Below, in pieces: positions 55,857 to 64,000 of a DNA stretch of 64,000 bases. Position 1 is the first letter of the stretch, and every line of letters starts with the position of its first letter. The position numbers and the translations under genes were made by a program. The DNA comes from Beverwykella pulmonaria (Eukaryota > Ascomycota > Dothideomycetes > Pleosporales > Melanommataceae): positions 58,027 through 122,026 of the forward strand of contig BCHH01000007.1 of the NCBI GenBank assembly GCA_001599595.1, in the 5' to 3' direction. The notes under the pieces were generated by a model, which saw only the letters and a program-made list of their open reading frames with translations, was not told the DNA's origin and made no database searches.

Positions 55857-57179
55857 ATTAGGTCCACAAATCGAAGAGTGCAACACGAGTGGCGCTTGTA
55901 TATACAGATCTGAGTGTCCTTTCCTTTCCCATTCTCTATGGCATCCTTCAGTATGTGATGATTTAGCTCGCGTGGTTCCCGCGCTATAGCAGCCTTATGC
56001 ATTGTAGAAAAAGTCAAGTGGCAGACCCTTGCGATATCTTCTGTATTCATGGCTCACTTGTAAGACAGCTTATCTACAGGACTACAAGATTGACATACTA
56101 GAACTGCATACATGGCCACGCACACTGTGAGTTAGAAACATTTCTTTTCATTTGAAAGTTTGCTAGCACTCGTGTTCCTTAGCGTATACGTTGTGGTAGA
56201 GGACATCTCTCTCACCTCTTACTGGAGGTATCTGGGTACGCGGTTGTGAGCCTTCCAGTATTTTAGATCAATTCAATATTCCATCTCTTCGTTGGTCATC
56301 TTCTATATTACTCTGTGAACAGCTTTCAACGTCTTCAATACGTCTGATTCTGACTTCACGACCACGGGTGCTCCTTTCTCTTATGAGCATCCTCAGTTGC
56401 CAAGACAAGACGCCCCGCCAGCGTCTTTCCTATCTCTATTTTCATTTATCCTTATTCACCCTCTTGATACTCTTTCCGGTCTCTTGTCTTGCTTTGTATA
56501 AATATGCTAATTCAAGCACTAGAAGAGTTCACGCATTTACAAGCCTTAACTATAGCAGGTCATAATTCAGTCGCAAGCTGCAATACCACAACAATATCAT
56601 GCCACAGAACGCCCGAGCACGTCCTCATCCATCAACCGCGTCGACACCATCAACCGCGTCGACACCTTCTATGTACCACTCACCTTAGATGCCTCATCCG
56701 AATCTTGCCCCTCACCCTCACACTCACACTCTTCACCCCACATGGTGATCATCACTGCGCCGTCTTCCTCCCGGCGCAGGTTCTTCACTCGAATTTGCAC
56801 CGCGCCCTCAGAATCTTTCTCCCGATCATGCCTCCATCACTCTCGTGCCGCACTAAAACCCCTTGTCGGCAACTCACGTAACGGTCCACTGCGCGCCCTC
56901 TTCCACAACATCGGCCCGGCGGTAGACCACTGCAACTGTCACCCGCCCTATGAGTACCTTCTCTGAGTCACGGGTTCTTTTCACACTGTCAACTGCCTTC
57001 GCTGCCACGAGCCTGAGCTACACGTCGCGGATTTCGCTGCCGTCGCCTGTTTCGTACGCACAATCACAGCTTCAACTTCAACTCTACTCCGCACGCGCGC
57101 GCGCTTCTGCAATTTTACCTATTCAAAAACTTTCAAAAGTCCTTCCAGAAGTTCTGCTTCATCCGCAGCCCTATACACA
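55857..57179. other. Intergenic region upstream of small basic protein
   Basis: 1.3 kb, mostly unremarkable. From 56,600 on it is C-rich and promoter-like, with a CA-rich tract (ctcacactcacactc near 56717-56733) and the 18-bp tandem duplication annotated separately. Confidence 0.4.
56631..56666. repeat. Perfect 18-bp tandem duplication
   Basis: The unit ATCAACCGCGTCGACACC occurs twice without a mismatch (56631-56648 and 56649-56666), inside the presumed promoter or 5' region of the small basic protein gene. It contains GTCGAC, so each unit holds a short palindrome. Confidence 0.9.
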
Positions 57180-57680
57180 ATGGGTCGCGGAGCCTACGAC
57201 GAGTCTCAGGATAAGACTGGGGTCGTCGACCAGTTCATCAAGAAGCGGGCCGCAGTACGTACCCCATACTCTGCTCTCATGACAAAGTCTTAGAATCCAT
57301 GCAGCATCTGGAAGCTGAAGCGAACGCGTCTAAGCCTAAGGTCAGTAGATCATGGAACAAGAGCGAAGGGAAGAAGAAAAGGGTTACCGTAAGTATATCT
57401 GAAGTTATTTATAGGGTTGGGCGTGTACTGACTCCTTTATATAGATCAAGCAGGAGGAGGATACCGACTACAGTAAGATACACAGCGTATGAGCCGTTTC
57501 GGACAGTGTACTGACGCTAATCACAGAGCCTCCAAAAGCGAGTCACAACAAGGGGAAGCGGAAGGCGGGATTGGAGTTGGAGTACGTTCTATATTTATGT
57601 TCGTATTATCGTGTCTATGTACTGATTGCTCATTAAGCAGGCTGGTAAGAAGCCATAAGCCGTCGAGGCTTTCTGTCTAA
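57180..57680 (+). CDS. Small basic hypothetical protein (98 aa, five exons)
   Basis: Exons 57180-57258, 57294-57388, 57445-57472, 57527-57581 and 57641-57680; the sum is 297 nt and the frame is kept across all joins. The product starts MGRGAYDESQDKTGVVDQFI, then has a hydrophilic Lys/Glu-rich body (RSWNKSEGKKKRV, TIKQEEDTDYKPPKASHNKG, KRKAGLELE). It is probably nuclear, judging from the KRKxG and KKKR clusters; IKQE could be a SUMO site. The first intron in this model is only 35 bp, which is very short, so the exon 1/2 boundary may be wrong. No homologue recognised. Confidence 0.45.
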
Positions 57681-58082
57681 AGTGAGTGGTATCATTTCGT
57701 CATCCCGCTGCCACCTGTGCTGATCTTCAAGACCCGAATCGACGCTATCCAGGCTCGACTCCTTCCGCGGTGCCATCGTCATCACCCAGCTTTCACGTAA
57801 CTAATACCCCATCCGCAATGCGTAATTCATCGAATCCATCGAGCTCGTCGCCCTCCCCTCTGCTTGCGCTGCGCGTCCTGTGCGCCCGGCACACCCAGCC
57901 CAGTTCTCGACTCAATCAGACCTTGTGGGCAGTTATCTGCAAAAGGACACTCGGTTCCATCGACCTATAATGAGAGGAAGAAATAAACATAAGAACTTCT
58001 TTACTTTTAAACATTCAAACATTGAGGGAGCGGGAGAAAAAAATCTAAATGCAATGCAAACAAAGAAAACCAGTGCAGGACT
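57681..58082. other. Short convergent intergenic region
   Basis: 402 bp between convergent genes. A GTGAGT donor-like site directly after the small gene's stop (57681-57686) may mark a 3' UTR intron. Otherwise only 3' UTR sequence is expected. Confidence 0.4.
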
Positions 58083-59138
58083 TCAACGTACACTCTTGAT
58101 AGCGCTGTACAGCGGGACGAAGAATTTATCTGAGAACTTTTGGTTGCCACTATCGTTGGGGTGCTCGCCGTCGACAGTGTCAGTTGTAGTATTAAAGCCG
58201 GTATTATTGTCAATGATTGTTATGGGCGATTCTTTGGTTGATTTGGTGGGACCCCAGGCGACGATGGCTTTGTTGAGTACGGTAATATTTGCGTTTGCAT
58301 TGTTGAACTTCGATGGGTCGATGGGGATGAGTTGGGAGATCTGTAACCGCCGTTAATACAATGACCACAAACCCTTTTTTACCAAACTTTCAAGGTTCGA
58401 GGGCTATAGCCACACGATACACCGAGTCTCCCAACCCCTGCAAAACGCACAAAAATGCACAAAACTCACCAAGATCTTCATCGTTGGTTTCGACTGCCTC
58501 ATCTGGTCGACAAGCGTGGAATATGCCTTGATAATATCGGCCGTGTTCTTGCGCTGGATTACATCATTCGTCCCAAGATGCATCAAAATGACATCCGGCT
58601 TAGAGGTATTGAGCCAACCAACAAGTTGGTTCTGGGCGACAATGTCGATGGCTAGAGCCCCGGCATGGCCTTCATTCTCGCCGTCATAGGGAAAGCCGCA
58701 GTCAGGGGCTTTGTTCGAGCCCACAAAGTCTGTGTTGGTTGTGCCATTGGCTTGGAGTTTCTTCCAGAGCAGGGCACGCCAGCAGCCCTGGGGTTGTTAG
58801 TTGGGGGCTTTTTTTTGGTGTATAGGGCATTGTTGGTTGTTTTGATGGGATGTGAGGTGAGGATGGGTTGTCAGGGCAGGTAGTTGAGGCAGGTACGTAT
58901 GCATATCCAATCTTGATACAAAGTGACGTAGTACAGATGACGTTAGGTGAGGCTAAGAAATAGACCGACAACGAAAGCATGAAATCGAAATGAAGAAGTA
59001 GGGATGATGCTGTTGAATACGTACCGGAGCGCCGACAATGGAAGCTCCAAAGGGCATAATCTTTACTGTGGCAGCGGCGGCGGCTTGGCCTGCGAGGCCC
59101 ATGAGGCCCATGGCAGTTATGGCGGCGAGCTTGACCAT
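58083..59138 (-). CDS. Secreted GDSL/SGNH-type esterase, CE3-like (acetylxylan esterase family)
   Basis: Exons 59138-59025, 58787-58470 and 58340-58083, with introns of 237 and 129 bp; 229 residues. The signal peptide MVKLAAITAMGLMGLAGQAA is followed by IMPFGASIVGAPGCWRALLW. The block I Ser is in GASI (Ser33), where many relatives have GDSI. Block II DFVGSNKAPDCGFPYDG, block III HLGTND (108-113) and block V DGEHPNDSG (Asp201, His204) complete the SGNH set. The family includes carbohydrate esterases that remove acetyl groups from xylan outside the cell. The protein lacks a CBM1 module. It is probably active, since Ser, Asn, Asp and His are all retained. Both introns are longer than usual here. 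Substrate not proven. Confidence 0.88.
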
Positions 59139-60987
59139 ATTGATAACTCTTTCTGTGTGGAGGATGTTTGGAAGATCGGGATCAGGGTGGTTGTGGGAAG
59201 GCCGTCGACAGATCCGGTCAAGGATACTCTGGATTGGCTGGGGGTATTTGGAGAGCAGAGTGTCTGTGGATTTGAAAGAGGTGAGGTGGCCAGGTCGGGT
59301 ATTATTTATAAAGCGTGTTTGAGTGAATAACTTCACGGGTCGGGAGAGGTGGACAGCGCGTAGTGAAGTGGTCACTGGTGAAAAGTTCTAGGTCCGGCCC
59401 ATAGTGGAGCACACGAGGGAAGCAGCAGGGCCCATATAAACCTCCACGCCTTGTTCGAGCATGCGTTCGAGGTTCCTCCACCAGGCACATGCGTGCTGTA
59501 AGTGGCTGGTACCTGGCTTGTCTTTGCATGCGATCCATTCGTCCCGGGGAGTGTAGGGTCCTTCCATGCGAACATTCACACGCAGGAATGGTCTCGTGGC
59601 CGGAACTAACATATTGAAAAGGAAGGAAGGCGCAAACCCGTTCGAGCCATCTAGACTAGATTGGGCTCCTCAATCATTCGCTCCGCAGAACAAATTGATG
59701 CTGACTGGTACAATTCAGGGCTTTTGCGTTGGCGAAACGGGAAACGCCATGCCCTGCGTTTCTGATCCCGGTACGGGCGAGCCCCGCATACCTGCTACTT
59801 CATTCACCCGGAAAGCTAATCAGGGAATAACTTAAGACAGAGTAGAAACTATACAGGTGGCACGATGTGAGGCCAGCACACAAGGAAAAATGGAGATGAA
59901 AGGAAAGATTACTCGGGAAGTTTGCGCCGGGAAGAACTGGAAGGTCGGCATCCGCGATACTGTACGTTTCCGCGTGAACCACCACACGCACGCACGCCCA
60001 CTCACCCACCTCACCTGCAAGACGCACATATTGTGCTGATGAGGCGTTTGCAAATGCAGGTAGACAAACAGCATCGTCACGCGGGATCACGCCTCATCTG
60101 GTTCGACAATGTCGTACTTGCACAACCTTCGTACGTGGCTTGTAGCTCTTCGTAGCTCTTCGCAGTCGATGACATTTCGCTCGTCGCCTAGCGTCGTCGA
60201 GCTGTCCATCCATTACAGCCACCGATGTCGTGATGTAGCTTGCGTGCTCAAGTCGCGACCAGCGATTGCTTCCTCTAGGCGAGCCTCACCACGAGGAACC
60301 AAAAGCTAGACCGATTCGACGATCAGCAGTGACATTCCAACGTCTTCAGCTTCCGCAGTTACCGGTGGCGGCGTGTCTGTCGCGCTCGCCGGCTACGTAG
60401 CCCGGACTGAGTTTATCAAGCGATAATCGAGCGTCGAGTGAAGGGTAAAGCGGAGAAACGGAGGTGTTCCGTTGCTCGTGAGCTGGTGTTGCGGAAGAGA
60501 GTCTTATCAAGAGTGAGAGTGGTTAGATCAAATTCAAATTGCGGAGATCTCGTTTGCGTCCAGCCGCATTCTTCGATCCTTCTGCTGAGTCAAAGGATAT
60601 CTGGAGTCAAAAACGATGTCAAGCTTTGTCACAAGCTGCCCGAGTCCATCGAGCGGCATGGTATTGTGCGAGAGCGGAGAGAGAAACATGCATGGCGTTT
60701 GTCATATCGGAAGGAGGTAAAACTTTCACACGAGTAATTCATACACTTTCAAGGCTCACCTGAGGTCTCCGCGGGTGCAACAATACGGCAGGCATATGTG
60801 ACGTTCCGTGCAGTAGATCTGCGGCAGAGTCGCGGCCGCCGAAACGCTAGCATTTCTTTTTATCTTCGAAATTTTCAGGCGAGAACATTGGAACTTCGAC
60901 CAACCTGTTTCTACAATAGAAAATATACCTTATAAGAGATTGCCATCGCCCTTCCGTTGCGGAAAGAAAACGTTCGGTCATCAACTG
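59139..60987. other. Gene-free interval upstream of CE3-like esterase
   Basis: 1.85 kb with short ORFs only. It should carry the esterase promoter (TATTTATAA near 59301-59309 is a candidate TATA element, about 165 bp before the ATG). Nothing else recognised. Confidence 0.45.
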
Positions 60988-61356
60988 CTAGTCATTGCGA
61001 CTTGGAGTCTTGCCGTTGACATGATCCTCTGCCCACTTCAGTTTTCCTTGTCGATTATACATCCCTTGGACCTCTAAGAACATAAGTACTCCCAACTCCT
61101 CGCTAGAAAATGTCTGCTCGTAGCTGAGCAGACGTCGGTGAATGTGCCTAAATGCGTAGGAGCTAATGCTGAAGATACTGCGCGACGCTGATAGACGCCT
61201 CATGATCTGCGAACGAAATACCAAATTAGCTGAAATTTGAGTTGGCCGAACAAACTCTGTAGTATACGCCACCATGTTTTGTAGTAAATCAGTTGTATCA
61301 ACCACTAACGCTTTCGTTCGCGGGCATCTAAATAAACTGATCTTTGAAGCACTCAT
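60988..61356 (-). CDS. Possible small ORF or alternative last exon (hypothetical)
   Basis: A 122-codon frame from ATG 61356 (MSASKISLFRCPRTKALVVD...) overlaps the last 29 bases of the acidic protein gene in another frame. Its second half (SYAFRHIHRRLLSYEQTFSS, ...GVLMFLEVQGMYNRQGKLKW) looks protein-like. A strong 3' splice site with branch GCTAAT and TTCGCAG precedes it at about 61210, so it may instead be the true last exon of the upstream gene. Both readings are open; neither is proven. Confidence 0.3.
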   Translation of the reverse strand: MSASKISLFRCPRTKALVVDTTDLLQNMVAYTTEFVRPTQISANLVFRSQIMRRLSASRSIFSISSYAFRHIHRRLLSYEQTFSSEELGVLMFLEVQGMYNRQGKLKWAEDHVNGKTPSRND

Positions 61357-63036
61357 GACTGGCATCGTCGGCGCCATCATTATCCGTGATCTCATCGTCA
61401 TGTATTTTTGTCTGTACAGAAAAAGGAAATCCAAGGATTGATTCGTATTCGGGATCCTCGGTTCGGGACAGGCCATCGCGACGGTCTTGCTCTCTATTGG
61501 CAATTGTATTCTCGGGTGTCAACTTCCCAAAGACCGAGTCCAATCCAGATTTCACTTCCACAACTTCGTCGTCTCTATCGTCAAGAGCTCCATCGGCATC
61601 TGGGATACGACCTGGAGATGCCTGGTCGAATGCATCTATAAGACGTTCGAACCCATCCGGAGTCATGTCGCCATCCTCCTTGTCGCCAATATTTCGTCCA
61701 TATCCCTGCGCAGACTGGATGTGGATAGTCTCGTGAGGATCTGGACTTGGTTCCAAATATGGGTTCGTTACATTGTTCTCCTTGTCGTCATCTTCAAAGT
61801 TGATGGGTGGTCCTGCTGACGCCTCGGCGTTTATTTGTGCATGCAGAGGCTCTATGTAGATGTTGAAGGACCGGTCTACACCCAGCGAGTCCATGTCGTG
61901 CGGAAAGAATCTGGTATACCTATCCATGGGATTTAACTTCGAATCTTTGCGACGGATGTCATTCGTATGTGTCAACTCTTGTCCAAGGGACGACAACGGA
62001 GATGGCTCTGTAGAGGTGGAGACTAAATGTTCAGATCTAGAATTGTCTGTGTCGGGGATGGTGCGATCTTTGATGTCCACATTCTCTCCGTCCTCATTGT
62101 CCTGGTCGTCATCTGTCGCATCCTCGCCCTCTTCTTCGGTATCAGCACCGACTTCGTCTGAATGAAGCCGAAGTCGTTCGTGTCTCGCCTCTTTTGCTTG
62201 ACTAGTTTCCAACTTCTTTATCTCGACGTCTTGGGGGTGGATTTTGACATTGTAAAGGACATTTCTGTTCACCCGTCGAGTAGAACGCCTAGTAGCTTGT
62301 GACGAAGGAGGAAGCGATAGTCTCGTGCGCTTAGTCCTTGCATTTGACTCCTCCCCTTCGTTTTCGGACTCTGTAAAACTGTTCTCATTCATATCCAGTA
62401 CATCTAACTCTTTATTAGACGCAAGTAGTTGTCCGCCATATTTAGACTTGAGCTTGGCTGCTTGCTTTGGCTGGATAAACTCGTCCATTGGGTGATATTT
62501 CTAGTTATCGTTAGTGAATGGCAATCAAGTAGCTTCTTTCAACATAAACCTGGTCATAGCAGAGCTCGCTTTTCTGAGACCCGTGTGTCCGTGTTCGAGT
62601 CTTGTACGAGGAGGTGGGGATGGAAGACATTGACGGTGTGTCCCTGGGCGTAGCGTCATCGTCCGTAACGAGTATGATATTGTCTAGGTCAATCCCGTCA
62701 AGAAGCGCAGAAGATCTCTTCCTGCCTTTTGAAGCCATGCCCTGGATTATTAGTTGGCTGCTAGCCATAGGAGTGGAGCGAACCTACGGTGACCATACGC
62801 TCCTCAAATGTGACTTCCGTCTTCAGCGACAAGCGTTTCGTCAAGGGGTGGTTACTCTTTGGATTTTCTTCCGGCATTGTGTCTTGGTTAACTGGTGTAA
62901 GGTACTGGTGGGAAACTGTTTAGCATGTTGGAACGTTCTGGTTGGTATCGAGACATACCTTGGAATCGTTGACTCCGGTTGCTACAGGACTGCCAAAGTC
63001 GGAACTGGAGTCGTAATCAGACAATGCGGGCGGCAT
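61328..63036 (-). CDS. Hypothetical acidic nuclear-type protein, four exons
   Basis: Exons 63036-62959 (78 nt), 62904-62788 (117), 62741-62550 (192) and 62500-61328; introns of 54, 46 and 49 bp; 519 residues. All joins keep frame, for example CYDQ-KYHPMDEFIQPKQAAK. The start is MPPALSDYDSSSDFGSPVAT. Features in order: a short basic helix (HPLTKRLSLKTEVTFEERMV), a basic NLS-like GMASKGRKRSS, a Ser/Thr/Arg-rich part, an ordered-looking MDEFIQPKQAAKLKSKYGGQ, a bipartite basic patch (RTKRTRLSL...RRSTRRVNR), then a long Asp/Glu-rich tail. The composition suggests a nuclear chromatin- or DNA-associated protein. No domain recognised. The C-terminus may differ if the downstream ORF is an alternative last exon. 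Confidence 0.68.
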
Positions 63037-63848
63037 TGCTACGGAGGGCGTGCAGTACCACACGGAAAGGGAGAGTGAAGGTGGACTGAAGTCGTGAGGC
63101 TGAGGTGAAGGAACATCGAAGACATCTAAAGTTGAAACTGGAAAGAGCGCGCTTGTCACCGACGCGCCGTCACGTGTCTATTCGGCCAAATTTTTCGTGA
63201 TTGCAGATGGGTGGAGCTGTGGTGGGCAGGAGCAACCCACCTTCACAACCGTGCGATCGCTCAACTAAAAGTTTTTGCTGGTGGATTGTGAAAGTGCTGG
63301 AATGCGAAGGCATCATTCGGTCCCGTTCAATCTGTTTCAGAAATCTTTGGGCTCGACTTTGGAACAGACGCCAGAGGGTGAGGGTATAGAGTAGCATTCT
63401 GTCATGCGACGGCCCGAGCAGCGGAGAAAAGAAGAATCACGGGAAGTAATTGTACCTGGTTTAACAAAGGTAATTTCATGGAAATTGGTTGTCATAGTGA
63501 ACAAACGAAAGTAATTAGAATCGATTGTAGATAACGAGAGACAAAGATAGTGGAGATAGCGAACGTGGGCTGGGATCCAGATTCCAACCCCCAAAAAGCC
63601 GAAAAACCAAAGTCTCCGTCGAATTTTAAATAAGCGGCGCGCGAGATAAGTATGCAAAAGTTTTGGTAGTATTCAAATGCAGAGAACGCTGCGCCGGGAA
63701 AGGTTAATGCAAGGTTGTGCTCGTATCCTACGTGAGGTCATCCGACTATATTCCTTCCTTCCGGGAGATGCCTTTCAAAAAAAACGCCGCCATAGAGGCC
63801 CCAAAAAAAATCGCTTGAACGCAAACAAAAGTTCTGAAAGTGAAGGGC
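63037..63848. other. Intergenic region between two acidic-protein genes
   Basis: 812 bp between minus-strand genes, containing the promoter of the 519-aa protein and the 3' UTR of the partial gene. A-rich runs (caaaaaaaac at about 63776, ccaaaaaaaatcg at about 63801) lie in the latter. Confidence 0.4.
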
Positions 63849-64000
63849 TTAGATGCGAGAGGTGAGTCGAATCGGAGGCATAATAAATTCCATGTCATCC
63901 TCTTCATCGTCCACCTCAATGTCCACTGCCTCCAATGTAGTGTGTGCTGTTGCGGGAGGAGGCATAATAAATTCCATGTTGTCCTCCTCTTCATCGTCCA
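63849..64000 (-). CDS. C-terminus of an acidic protein (partial, runs off window end)
   Basis: The minus-strand frame entering at 64000 ends with TAA at 63849-63851 and encodes about 50 residues. It contains a repeated unit: VDDEEEDNMEFIMPP and, 26 residues later, VDDEEDDMEFIMPP, then IRLTSRI and stop. A near-identical DNA repeat (63875-63911 and 63960-64000) underlies it. Codon-level conservation of the repeat and the clean stop support a real C-terminus. The rest of the gene lies outside the window; function unknown. Confidence 0.6.
   Translation of the reverse strand, partial: DDEEEDNMEFIMPPPATAHTTLEAVDIEVDDEEDDMEFIMPPIRLTSRI

Noticed and set aside
1..64000. CRISPR arrays, rRNA, bacterial operons or secondary-metabolite backbone genes
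   Set aside because: None found. Gene structure and content are those of an ordinary fungal chromosome arm.

Overview
The window is nuclear DNA from a filamentous ascomycete (Pezizomycotina, most likely a dothideomycete). The evidence is many short GT-AG introns of about 45-60 bp, genes on both strands with individual promoters, conserved fungal proteins (Kei1, Scc2, Suv3, Sec1, fungal UbiA), and retroelement remnants carrying the transition-only damage typical of repeat-induced point mutation (RIP). Gene models were built by hand from splice signals. For most multi-exon genes the exon lengths sum to a whole number of codons and the joined protein matches the known family. The species cannot be named from the sequence.

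Layout. 1-4.1 kb is a transposon graveyard. A RIP-degraded Ty1/Copia element (A, minus strand, cut by the window start) is inserted inside the gag of a second Copia element (B). B's 134-bp LTR is followed by an inverted copy, and further on there is a solo LTR with perfect 5-bp target-site duplications. 4.5-25.9 kb is gene-rich: a secreted subtilase, MLH1, a UbiA-type membrane enzyme, a PEP-mutase/isocitrate-lyase-like enzyme, two unknown proteins (one probably mitochondrial), deoxyhypusine hydroxylase, Pol I subunit Rpa12 and the cohesin loader Scc2. 26-29.6 kb is gene-poor and holds the decayed 3' end of a LINE. 29.6-40.8 kb carries Kei1, an SDR lacking the usual catalytic tyrosine, the mitochondrial helicase Suv3, Sec1 and an F-box protein. 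43-48 kb has three unknown genes: a four-TM protein, a single-pass Cys-rich protein and a protein with a duplicated motif. 48.7-53 kb is a 1410-residue disordered protein. 54-56 kb is a divergent pair of oxidative-phosphorylation genes (ATP synthase subunit f and a complex I subunit). 57-64 kb carries a small basic protein, a secreted CE3-like esterase, an acidic multi-exon protein and the C-terminus of another acidic protein running off the end.

Most genes are single housekeeping genes with no operon-like logic. Divergent pairs that could share promoters are RPA12/SCC2, KEI1/SDR, SUV3/SEC1 and ATP17/NDUFS4. Convergent pairs with very short 3' spacing are UbiA/PEP-mutase-like and LIA1/RPA12. 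I found no tRNA, rRNA, CRISPR array, secondary-metabolite backbone gene or clearly novel multi-gene system. The best non-routine content is the nested, RIP-marked Copia locus, the LINE relic, and several small or oddly spliced genes that simple ORF calling misses.
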